The translations under genes were made by a program, and so were the position numbers. This document shows, one piece after another, positions 1-5,939 of a stretch of DNA of 5,939 bases; the first letter of the stretch is position 1; every line of letters begins with the position of its first letter. A model generated the notes under the pieces. It made no database searches, was not told the origin of the DNA, and saw only the letters and a program-made list of their open reading frames with translations. Source of the stretch: an uncultured Clostridia bacterium (GTDB taxonomy: Bacteria > Bacillota > Clostridia > Monoglobales > Firm-18); contig CALDNB010000071.1 in the NCBI GenBank assembly GCA_937914775.1, positions 1-5,939 on the forward strand, written 5' to 3'.

Positions 1-1
1 A

Positions 2-40
2 TCCCAAATCAGTCCAAAAGGTAAAAGGGAGTCTTTTTTT
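2..40 (+). terminator. Possible partial terminator at the left edge
   Basis: A run of seven T (34-40) follows GGGAGTC (27-33). GGGA (27-30) can pair with TCCC (2-5), although the loop would be long (21 bases). The true 5' arm may be a GACTCCC-like sequence cut off by the window edge. A weaker local pairing, AAAAG (23-27) with CTTTT (33-37), is also possible. The arrangement suits the end of an upstream transcription unit just before the promoter at 47-75, but the structure is incomplete, so this is a weak call. Confidence 0.28.
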
Positions 41-46
41 GTGTCA

Positions 47-75
47 TTGACTAATTTTGTAATTTATATTATAAT
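47..75 (+). promoter_or_regulatory. Sigma-A type promoter of the ABC exporter operon
   Basis: The -35 element TTGACT (47-52) matches the TTGACA consensus at five of six positions. It is separated by exactly 17 bases from a perfect -10 element TATAAT (70-75). Transcription would begin near base 82, leaving a leader of about 23 bases that contains the purine-rich ribosome binding site GGGGGA (94-99), five bases before the ATG at 105. The surrounding DNA is strongly AT-rich. No operator-like inverted repeat was seen over the promoter. The downstream unit is the exporter gene and the lipoprotein gene. Confidence 0.75.
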
Positions 76-104
76 TATTCTGTTAATTTAAGTGGGGGAA
101 TATT

Positions 105-1823
105 ATGATTAAAAGATTTATAAGTTATTACAAACCGCATAAAAAGATGCTTGTACTTGATATGTTGGCGGCACTTTTTATATCAATAATAGGAATGGTT
201 TATCCCGTTGTAACCAACAAAATGTTAAACGAGTATATTCCCGGTAAAATGTATAAAACTATTGTAATATCAGGAATAATTGTTTTGGTTTTATACATTA
301 TAAGAATGCTTTTAAGATATTTTGTCCAGTATTACGGACACGTTATAGGTGTCAGAATGCAGTCCCAGATGAGAATAGATTTGTTTAACCACCTGCAGAA
401 ACTGCCCTATAAATTTTATGACAATAACGAAACGGGAAAGATTATGACAAGAATAACAAGTGACCTGTTTGAGGTGTGCGAACTTGCTCACCACGGTCCT
501 GAAAACATTCTTATAAGTTCCGTCATGATAATTTTGTCGTTTTCATATCTTATAACGATAAACGTTGCCCTTACCCTTATAGTTTTTGCCTGTGTCCCTG
601 TGTTGTTTTTCGTAACAATGCACTACAGACGTGCTATGAAAACCGCCTTTACCGAAAGAAGAAAAAGCAATGCGGTGATAAATGCTTCTGTTGAAAGCAG
701 TATTACGGGAATAAGAGTAACAAAGGCATACACAAACGCCGAAAAGGAAATGGAAAAATTCAAAGTGGGAGATAAAGAGTTTGTTGACTCTTCTAAAGAC
801 GCTTACGATGCAATGGCAAAATTCCATTCCTCCACAACATTTATTACGGATATTTTTAATGTAATTATTTTAATTGCAGGCGGTCTGTTTTTGTACGGCG
901 GAAAAATTTCATTTGGCGACTATTCAACATTTATAGTTTCCGTTAACCTTTTTATAAACCCCGTAACCCAACTTATAAGTTTTATGGAGCAGTTCCAAAA
1001 CGGCGTAAGCGGATTTAAGCGGTTTGTAGAAATTATTGAGGAAGAACCCGAGAAAGACAACCCCGATGCAATAGAACTGGTTAATGCCCAGGGAACAATA
1101 GAGTTTAAAAATGTTTCTTATTCTTACGATGTTACAAAAGAAGTTCTTCATAACGTAAATATGAAGATAGAAAAAGGCAGAAAACTTGCTCTTGTAGGAC
1201 CTTCGGGAGGAGGCAAAACTACAATATGCCATCTTCTTCCGGGTTTTTACAAACTTGGTAAAGACTGCGGTGAAATTTTAATAGACGGTCACGACATAAG
1301 CGCTCTTACTCTGGACTCGGTAAGAAAAAATATTGGTATTGTTCAGCAGGACGTGTTCCTTTTTGCAGGAACTATTAAAGATAACATTTTGTATGGCAGA
1401 CCTGATGCCACCGAGGCAGAAATTATTGATGCGGCGAAAAAAGCCAACATTCACGATTATATAATGACTTTGCAAAAGGGATATGACACGGAAATAGGTG
1501 AAAGGGGCGTAAAACTGTCAGGGGGACAAAAACAGAGAATAAGCATTGCCAGAGTGTTCCTTAAAAACCCTGCAATTCTTATTTTGGACGAAGCCACAAG
1601 TGCTCTTGATAACACAACGGAAGTGCTTATACAAGAAGCCCTTGACGAACTTTGCAAAGGAAGAACTACCCTTGTTGTTGCCCACAGACTTTCAACAATA
1701 CGAAATGCCGACGAAATTGTTGTTGTAACAAATGGCGTGATTGCGCAGAGGGGTACTCACGAAGAACTGATGGAACAGGGCGGAATGTATAAAGACCTTT
1801 ACAAACTTCAATTCAGAGAATAG
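105..1823 (+). CDS. ABC exporter half-transporter (fused membrane and ATPase domains)
   Basis: This is a type I (type IV fold) ABC exporter of 572 residues, the normal length for a half-transporter that works as a dimer in the cytoplasmic membrane. Residues about 15-300 form the six-helix membrane domain, with hydrophobic stretches near 15-37, 52-72, 138-175 (two helices) and 245-290 (two). The ATPase domain follows: A-loop Tyr341, Walker A GPSGGGKTT (365-373), Q-loop Gln415, exporter X-loop TEIGERG (462-468), signature LSGGQ (471-475), Walker B ILILDE with catalytic Glu496, D-loop SALD (499-502) and H-loop His527. All catalytic motifs are intact, so it should be active. A small insertion lies between FY (381-382) and GEILIDG compared with the common form. 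The ATG at 105 has a good ribosome binding site. The substrate cannot be told: this family exports lipids, peptides and drugs. It is the first gene of an operon with the lipoprotein downstream and has no second half-transporter beside it, which suggests a homodimer. Confidence 0.96.
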   Translation: MIKRFISYYKPHKKMLVLDMLAALFISIIGMVYPVVTNKMLNEYIPGKMYKTIVISGIIVLVLYIIRMLLRYFVQYYGHVIGVRMQSQMRIDLFNHLQKLPYKFYDNNETGKIMTRITSDLFEVCELAHHGPENILISSVMIILSFSYLITINVALTLIVFACVPVLFFVTMHYRRAMKTAFTERRKSNAVINASVESSITGIRVTKAYTNAEKEMEKFKVGDKEFVDSSKDAYDAMAKFHSSTTFITDIFNVIILIAGGLFLYGGKISFGDYSTFIVSVNLFINPVTQLISFMEQFQNGVSGFKRFVEIIEEEPEKDNPDAIELVNAQGTIEFKNVSYSYDVTKEVLHNVNMKIEKGRKLALVGPSGGGKTTICHLLPGFYKLGKDCGEILIDGHDISALTLDSVRKNIGIVQQDVFLFAGTIKDNILYGRPDATEAEIIDAAKKANIHDYIMTLQKGYDTEIGERGVKLSGGQKQRISIARVFLKNPAILILDEATSALDNTTEVLIQEALDELCKGRTTLVVAHRLSTIRNADEIVVVTNGVIAQRGTHEELMEQGGMYKDLYKLQFRE

Positions 1824-1826
1824 GAG
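1822..1826 (+). promoter_or_regulatory. Ribosome binding site that sets the lipoprotein start
   Basis: AGGAG overlaps the TAG stop codon (1821-1823) of the exporter gene and lies nine bases before the ATG at 1836. An in-frame TTG at 1827 touches this site directly, leaving no spacing, so it is very unlikely to be the start. The overlap of stop codon and binding site suggests that translation of the lipoprotein is coupled to that of the exporter. Confidence 0.75.
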
Positions 1827-1835
1827 TTGGAAATA

Positions 1836-2774
1836 ATGAAACTTTTATTGATTTTAATTATGGTTTTATCTCTTACAGGCTGCGGTAAAACAGAACTGGA
1901 AAAAAAGCAGGACTATGTGAAGGAGAATTTCTATGAAATTTTCAGTCAGTATAATATTGTAGAGGACGGCATATACATTGTAAGTGCCAACGAAAAGTTT
2001 GGACTCATTAACAGTAATGACGGCACCATTTATCAGGAAGTAGAATATGACAAAATGCAAAAAATAGACGGCGATAATGTTCTTGCGGCAAAAGACTACA
2101 AGTATGTAATTATGTCAAAAACAGGGGAAGTAAAAAAAGAACTTGGATACTACGACAACATAAGGGCATATAAAAACGGGGAAGAAACCCGTCTTTTAAC
2201 ATATACTGAGGGGTATTATACTCTTCTTGACGGAACAGGGGACTTGATTACGGATTTCGGTCAGTTTGACCACCTTGCCCTTGACACCGCCAAAAACGAC
2301 AGATTTGTAATCCAAAGAGGTACTCTTTTTACGATTATTAACGAAGAGGGTAACCAGATAAGCAATCTGGGAAGATATGACGAACTTATCCCCGATTTTG
2401 AAAACGAGAAATTTATCGGCATAAAAGGGGACAAAAAAGGAATTATCAAAAATAACGGCGTAACTGTAGTGCAGTTTTCTTGCGACGATATATGGAAATC
2501 GGAGAAAAACGGACTTTATGTTTTAGTCCGCAATAATTTAATGGGCGTTGCAGATAAAGACGGTAAAATAATTGTTCCCGTAAAATATGCAGGTATAGAC
2601 AGTTACGAAAAAGTATTTATTATAAAAGACGGTGACAAGTACGGCTTTTGCGATTTAGAGGGTAATTTCTTAACAGAGTGCCAGTATGAAGCACCAACAA
2701 ACATAAAATCAGACAAGGAAAACTTTACCTGCACAGTACAAAAAGACGGAGAATTTTTTAACTTAAGTTTATAA
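1836..2774 (+). CDS. WG-repeat-like lipoprotein
   Basis: This gene encodes 312 residues. It begins with a short lipoprotein signal peptide: a Lys at position 2, a hydrophobic core (3-13) and lipobox LTGC, with Cys16 as the predicted lipidated residue. The mature protein should be anchored on the outer face of the cytoplasmic membrane. After a charged linker (about 17-40), the rest consists of roughly seven degenerate units of about 22-30 residues, near 47-77, 89-110, 127-148, 164-186, 191-220, 227-255 and 259-285. Each unit resembles the WG repeat pattern (K-W-G-hydrophobic-x-D-x-x-G-x-x-hydrophobic-x-P-x-Y-D). Several keep the Gly (FG 55-56, KG 201-202, MG 236-237, YG 269-270), but the Trp is replaced. 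The clearest is DKDGKIIVPVKYAGI (240-254). WG-repeat proteins are common in Clostridia and mostly have no assigned function. The gene begins 12 bases after the exporter stop, so a role beside that exporter is a reasonable guess only. Confidence 0.85.
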   Translation: MKLLLILIMVLSLTGCGKTELEKKQDYVKENFYEIFSQYNIVEDGIYIVSANEKFGLINSNDGTIYQEVEYDKMQKIDGDNVLAAKDYKYVIMSKTGEVKKELGYYDNIRAYKNGEETRLLTYTEGYYTLLDGTGDLITDFGQFDHLALDTAKNDRFVIQRGTLFTIINEEGNQISNLGRYDELIPDFENEKFIGIKGDKKGIIKNNGVTVVQFSCDDIWKSEKNGLYVLVRNNLMGVADKDGKIIVPVKYAGIDSYEKVFIIKDGDKYGFCDLEGNFLTECQYEAPTNIKSDKENFTCTVQKDGEFFNLSL

Positions 2775-2796
2775 ATGTGTTTTAGTGTTAATAATT
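2767..2796 (+). promoter_or_regulatory. Candidate sigma-F promoter of spoIIR
   Basis: GTTTA (2767-2771), 15 bases, then GTTAATAATT (2787-2796) closely follows the published Bacillus sigma-F consensus (GywTA, about 15 bases, GgnrAnAnTw), with one mismatch at the second base of the -10 element. Known spoIIR genes are transcribed in the forespore by sigma-F, so the position makes sense. Against it, the predicted start near 2802-2804 would leave only about ten bases before the ATG at 2814 and would cut close to the ribosome binding site. The region is also AT-rich, which makes chance matches easier. Confidence 0.42.
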
Positions 2797-2813
2797 TCCT
2801 TGGGTGAAATTAT

Positions 2814-3389
2814 ATGAAAAAATTTTTTGTTGCATTAATTTTAGGGATAGCCATAACAGGTTACGTTACCACATACTGCGAAACAGTTAAGAGCAATATT
2901 TCAAAAAGCGTTGTAAGACTTCACGTTGTGGCAAACAGTAATTCCCCTTACGACCAGCAACTGAAATTAGAAGTAAGAGACAGGGTTCTGGACTGGCTTT
3001 CAGAACAGGACTTCCAAAGTGTAAGACAGGCTAAAGAAGTAACAGAAAACAGTATTGAGAAAATTACAAAGATAGCAAATAATGTTGTTGCGGAAAAGGG
3101 TTTTTATTACCCTGTGAAATGCAAAACGGGAAACTTTATGTTCCCTACAAAAAGTTACGGTGAGGCAAAACTGCCAAAAGGTGAGTACTACGCCTTAAGA
3201 GTGGAAATAGGAGAGGCGAAGGGTGAAAACTGGTGGTGCGTACTGTATCCACAACTTTGCTTTTCGGAATTTGGTGAGGAAAGCAAGGCGAAATTAAAGG
3301 CGTCGTTAAACGAAGAGGAATATGCCCTTGTAACGGAAAGCGAAAAATACAAGTTTAAGTTTATGCTTTTAGAACTGCTTGGTAAATAA
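2814..3389 (+). CDS. spoIIR: Stage II sporulation protein R
   Basis: SpoIIR is the forespore-made signal secreted into the space between forespore and mother cell. There it activates the membrane protease SpoIIGA to process pro-sigma-E. The 191-residue product has an N-terminal export signal (Lys2-Lys3, hydrophobic core about 4-20) and the family hallmarks in order: RLHVVANSNSPYDQQLKLEV (35-54), followed by RD and a helical middle section; FPTKSYGEAKLPKGEYYALR (110-129); and NWWCVLYPQLC (139-149). It is somewhat shorter than the Bacillus subtilis protein but appears complete. The ATG at 2814 follows a modest ribosome binding site, GGGTGA (2802-2807). The gene lies 39 bases after the lipoprotein gene with no terminator visible between them, so read-through from the exporter promoter is possible alongside the sigma-F-like site. 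Its presence is the best evidence that the organism forms endospores. Confidence 0.95.
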   Translation: MKKFFVALILGIAITGYVTTYCETVKSNISKSVVRLHVVANSNSPYDQQLKLEVRDRVLDWLSEQDFQSVRQAKEVTENSIEKITKIANNVVAEKGFYYPVKCKTGNFMFPTKSYGEAKLPKGEYYALRVEIGEAKGENWWCVLYPQLCFSEFGEESKAKLKASLNEEEYALVTESEKYKFKFMLLELLGK

Positions 3390-3393
3390 AAAC

Positions 3394-3422
3394 TTGCAAA
3401 AGTGACGGGTTTATGATATAAT
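3394..3422 (+). promoter_or_regulatory. Extended -10 promoter of the RNase J gene
   Basis: TTGCAA (3394-3399) is followed after 17 bases by a perfect TATAAT (3417-3422), preceded by TG one base upstream (3414-3415), which makes an extended -10 element. The -35 begins only four bases after the end of the spoIIR stop codon. Transcription would begin near 3429, leaving a leader of roughly 39 bases with no obvious stem-loop and a strong ribosome binding site, TGGAGG (3455-3460). This separates constitutive RNase J expression from the sporulation gene upstream. Confidence 0.78.
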
Positions 3423-3467
3423 GATTAAGTTATAATTGTTCGGAAAAATAAAAATGGAGGTTTAAAA

Positions 3468-5138
3468 GTGGCAAAAAAACAAAAATTGAAGATAATACCT
3501 CTTGGCGGTCTTGATGAAATCGGCAAAAACATAACAGTTTTTGAGTACGGAAAAGATATCATCGTTGTCGACTGCGGACTTATGTTTCCTGACGAGGAAA
3601 TGCCCGGTATAGATATAGTTATACCTGATATGTCATACCTCGTTAAGAACAGCGACAGAGTAAGAGGGGTAATTTTAACTCACGGTCACGAAGACCATAT
3701 AGGTGCATTGCCGTATCTGTTCAGGGATATAGATGTGCCTGTTTACGGAACCAGTTTTTCTTTAGGTCTTGTGGAAAACAAGTTTAAAGAACACGGTCTT
3801 TCATCAAAAACAAAGATGGTAGCAAAAAAACCGGGGGACATATTCCCTGTAGGTTGTTTTAATATTGAATTTATAAGAAGTAATCACAGTATTCCCGGTG
3901 CGGTGGCACTTGCTATTCACACGCCAATTGGTACAATACTTCATACGGGGGATTTTAAAATCGACTCAACACCAATAGATGGTGAAATGATGGATCTTGC
4001 ACGTATCGGTGAACTGGGAAAACAAGGTGTACTTGCGCTGTTTTCCGAAAGCACCAACGTTGAACGTCCCGGTTTTACAATGAGTGAAAGAACTGTCGGC
4101 GTAACATTCGATGAGATTTTCAGGAACAACCAGACCAACAGAATTATTGTTGCAACCTTTGCATCAAATGTTCACAGAATTCAGCAGATAATAAACGCCG
4201 CTTACAACTATAAAAGAAAAGTTGCAATATCAGGCAGAAGTATGATGAATGCAATTAACGTGGCAATTGAACTGGGATATATGAAAGTCCCCAAAAACAC
4301 CATAATTGAAATAGAAGAGATAGAAAGATACCCCGCAGAGAAACTGGTTATTATAACAACAGGCTCTCAGGGAGAGGCAATGAGTGCCCTGACAAGGATG
4401 GCTTTTGCCGACCACAAAAAAGTATCTATTACTCACGGTGACACGGTAATTATTTCCGCAACACCTATTCCCGGTAACGAAAAAACAGTGTCAAGAGTAA
4501 TTAACCAACTGTTTAAACTGGGTGCAGAGGTAATATATGAATCGTTAGCCGACATACACGTTTCAGGTCACGCCTGCAGAGAAGAATTAAAACTTATTTT
4601 AAGTCTTGCAAAGCCTAAGTTTTTCTTCCCTGTTCACGGAGAATTCCGTCACCTTATGCAACACGCAAAACTTGCTCAGTCTATGGGAATAGACGAAGAC
4701 AATATTTATATATTAACTATCGGCGAAGTTATGGAACTTGGCCGTGACAGTTGTAAAAAAGCAGGAACGGTGCCGTCAGGTAAAGTCCTTGTTGACGGTC
4801 TTGGTGTTGGTGACGTAGGTAACATCGTTCTTCGAGACAGAAAACATCTGGCAGAAGACGGACTTATTGTTGTGGTTGTAAATATAGATTGCCAGTCAAA
4901 GGAAATAACTGCAGGTCCCGATGTTATATCACGTGGCTTTGTGTATATGAGGGAAAGCGAGGACTTAATTGAAGCAATAAAAGATTGCGCAAGAAATGCA
5001 ATAGAGGATTGTCTTAATAAGAATGTAGGAGACTGGAATACCATTAAGTCAAGAGTTAAGAACAAAATTTCAGATTTCTTGTACGAAAAAACAAAGCGCA
5101 AACCAATGATTTTACCTGTTATAATGGAAACAGAGTAA
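3468..5138 (+). CDS. rnj: Ribonuclease J
   Basis: RNase J is a cytoplasmic metallo-beta-lactamase/beta-CASP nuclease with 5'-to-3' exonuclease and endonuclease activity, used in mRNA decay and RNA maturation in Firmicutes. The 556-residue protein matches RNase J1 (555 residues in Bacillus subtilis) along its whole length. The metal site is intact: HGHEDH (72-77, ligands His72, His74, Asp76, His77), His140, Asp162 in HTGDFK, and His390 in FPVHGE. The beta-CASP insert (about 190-370) has the acidic motif SESTN (193-197), ATFASNVHRIQQI (229-241), GSQGE (299-303), TPIPGNE (332-338) and HVSGH (364-368). The C-terminal domain has AGPDVISRGFVYMRES (482-497) and ends in a typical EKTKRKPMILP segment. 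Glu194 replaces the Asp usual in RNase J1. The GTG start at 3468 lies seven bases after TGGAGG and puts the N-terminus in register with the family. It has its own promoter and is followed by a degV-type gene. Confidence 0.97.
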   Translation: MAKKQKLKIIPLGGLDEIGKNITVFEYGKDIIVVDCGLMFPDEEMPGIDIVIPDMSYLVKNSDRVRGVILTHGHEDHIGALPYLFRDIDVPVYGTSFSLGLVENKFKEHGLSSKTKMVAKKPGDIFPVGCFNIEFIRSNHSIPGAVALAIHTPIGTILHTGDFKIDSTPIDGEMMDLARIGELGKQGVLALFSESTNVERPGFTMSERTVGVTFDEIFRNNQTNRIIVATFASNVHRIQQIINAAYNYKRKVAISGRSMMNAINVAIELGYMKVPKNTIIEIEEIERYPAEKLVIITTGSQGEAMSALTRMAFADHKKVSITHGDTVIISATPIPGNEKTVSRVINQLFKLGAEVIYESLADIHVSGHACREELKLILSLAKPKFFFPVHGEFRHLMQHAKLAQSMGIDEDNIYILTIGEVMELGRDSCKKAGTVPSGKVLVDGLGVGDVGNIVLRDRKHLAEDGLIVVVVNIDCQSKEITAGPDVISRGFVYMRESEDLIEAIKDCARNAIEDCLNKNVGDWNTIKSRVKNKISDFLYEKTKRKPMILPVIMETE

Positions 5139-5143
5139 AAGAC

Positions 5144-5162
5144 GGGCAGGATACACCTGCTC
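5144..5162 (+). other. Stem-loop between rnj and the degV-type gene
   Basis: GGGCAGG (5144-5150) and CCTGCTC (5156-5162) form a seven-base-pair stem (six Watson-Crick pairs and one G-U) around a five-base loop, ATACA. It begins five bases after the rnj stop codon. Only two T follow it, so it is a poor intrinsic terminator. The next gene's ribosome binding site begins seven to nine bases after the stem. A partial read-through element, an RNA-stabilising 3' end for rnj, or a processing site all fit; none is shown by sequence alone. Confidence 0.5.
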
Positions 5163-5182
5163 TTACATAAGGAGGAAAAAAG

Positions 5183-5939
5183 ATGTATAAAATTATTACA
5201 GACTGCGGTGCAGATTTACCAGAGTGGGTACAGGACGAATTTGATGTAGAAGTTTTGCCTTTTACTGTTACAAGTGATGGGGAAAGCAAAAAGTCATCCG
5301 AAATACCGCCCAAAGAATTAATGGACGCTATGAGAGAGGGCAAAAGTTTTAAAACTTCTCAGATAAATGTAAGTGAATTTGTTGATGCTTTTACGCCTTA
5401 TGCAAAGAATAATGACAGCGTAATTTATATTGCATTTTCATCTGGTCTTTCAGGTACATATAATTCTGCATGTATAGCAAGTGAGCAGATAAAGGAACAG
5501 TATCCCGATTTTGATATTACGGTTATTGATACAAAGTGTGCGTCAGTTGGCTTTGGTATTGTTGCTTATAAAGCACTTCTTATGCAAAAAGAAGGTGCAA
5601 CAAAAGAGGACGTAATAGCAAAAACAATTGAAAACAGCGAAAATATGGAGCACGTATTTACTGTTGACGACCTTGAGTATTTGTTTAAAGGGGGACGTGT
5701 TTCAAGAGCATCTGCAATTTTAGGCGGAATTTTAGGAATTAAACCTATTTTAGATGTTGATGAAGAGGGACGTTTAAGACCTATAAGCAAAGTAAGAGGA
5801 AGAAAGGTATCAATTAAAAGACTTGCAGAAGTTGCAGGTGAAAGAGGTTACGATTTAGATAAACAGTTAATCGGTATTTGCCACGGCGACGATATTGAAG
5901 CCGCAAATCAGTTAAAACAATATATGACTGATATGTACG
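5183..5939 (+). CDS. DegV/FakB-type fatty-acid binding protein (3' end cut off)
   Basis: DegV-family proteins bind one fatty acid; the FakB members present it to the kinase FakA, which makes acyl phosphate for phospholipid synthesis. The first 252 residues are in the window, and about 30-40 should be missing at the right edge. Visible family motifs are TDCGADLP (6-13), the TSQ motif (58-60), the acyl-carboxylate binding loop SSGLSGTY (86-93), IDTKCASVG (115-123), and DDLEYLFKGGRVS (162-174) with Arg172, followed by a GILGIKPIL segment (182-190) and CHGDD (233-237). The first motif carries Cys8 where Ser is common. The conserved C-terminal His region is beyond the edge. The ATG at 5183 follows a near-perfect ribosome binding site, AAGGAGG (5169-5175), seven bases away. 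The gene lies 44 bases after rnj and is probably co-transcribed with it. Which fatty acid it binds, and whether a fakA partner exists nearby, cannot be seen. Confidence 0.95.
   Translation, partial: MYKIITDCGADLPEWVQDEFDVEVLPFTVTSDGESKKSSEIPPKELMDAMREGKSFKTSQINVSEFVDAFTPYAKNNDSVIYIAFSSGLSGTYNSACIASEQIKEQYPDFDITVIDTKCASVGFGIVAYKALLMQKEGATKEDVIAKTIENSENMEHVFTVDDLEYLFKGGRVSRASAILGGILGIKPILDVDEEGRLRPISKVRGRKVSIKRLAEVAGERGYDLDKQLIGICHGDDIEAANQLKQYMTDMY

Noticed and set aside
1..89. Tail of an upstream gene at the left edge
   Set aside because: Plus-strand frames run from the window edge to stops at 22-24 or further along, but the peptides are short and unrecognisable, so no partial gene can be supported.
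1546..1728. Plus-strand open frame inside the exporter gene, in another frame
   Set aside because: It overlaps the Walker B and H-loop coding region, which is clearly constrained in the exporter frame, and has no ribosome binding site of note.
1827..1835. Upstream TTG start for the lipoprotein (three extra residues)
   Set aside because: The TTG directly abuts the AGGAG ribosome binding site, with no spacing. The ATG at 1836 has nine bases of spacing and gives a normal lipoprotein signal peptide.
2814..2880. Lipoprotein signal in SpoIIR (Cys22)
   Set aside because: The residues before Cys22 are TTY, which do not form a lipobox, and SpoIIR is known as a secreted rather than lipid-anchored protein.
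3561..3572. Spo0A-box-like TGTCGAC
   Set aside because: It lies inside the rnj coding region, where it encodes conserved residues after the start, and is far from any promoter; it is most likely a chance match.
4706..5101. Long open frame on the minus strand, 131 codons, inside rnj
   Set aside because: It lies wholly opposite a highly conserved part of RNase J, its product is rich in Ser, Pro and Thr as expected for an antisense shadow, and it matches no family I recognise. The shorter minus-strand frames elsewhere are rejected for the same reason.
5144..5166. Intrinsic terminator after rnj
   Set aside because: The stem is reasonable, but only two T follow it, so strong Rho-independent termination is unlikely; it is listed as a stem-loop instead.

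Overview
The window looks like an ordinary piece of chromosome from a low-GC, Gram-positive, endospore-forming bacterium, most likely of class Clostridia. Four things point there: an AT-rich base composition with strong purine-rich ribosome binding sites, a clear spoIIR gene (found only in endospore formers), RNase J with close similarity to Bacillus RNase J1, and a DegV-family protein. Genus or species cannot be named from the sequence alone. All five genes are on the + strand, intergenic gaps are short, and there are no insertion sequences, tRNA or rRNA genes, CRISPR arrays or signs of recent transfer.

Layout. Bases 1-46 hold no gene that can be defended. They include a T-rich stretch that may be the end of a terminator from an upstream gene. 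A good sigma-A type promoter (47-75) precedes a half-size ABC exporter (105-1823). It is followed after 12 bases by a small lipoprotein made of degenerate WG-type repeats (1836-2774); these two form a tight operon. Next, after 39 bases, is spoIIR (2814-3389), with a sequence resembling a sigma-F promoter just in front of it. Immediately after the spoIIR stop codon lies a second strong promoter (3394-3422, extended -10), which drives ribonuclease J (3468-5138). A short stem-loop without a U-tract (5144-5162) separates RNase J from a DegV/FakB-type fatty-acid binding protein (from 5183), cut by the right edge of the window.

How the genes fit together. The exporter and the lipoprotein are probably co-expressed at the cell membrane, but their substrate and role are unknown. 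SpoIIR is the forespore signal that triggers pro-sigma-E processing in the mother cell. RNase J is a housekeeping RNA decay and maturation enzyme, and DegV/FakB proteins present fatty acids to a fatty-acid kinase. I see no functional link joining all five, and spoIIR, rnj and degV are well-known families.

I did not find a convincing new biological system. The least understood element is the exporter plus WG-repeat lipoprotein pair. The most testable regulatory observations are the sigma-F-like site before spoIIR and the hairpin between rnj and degV.
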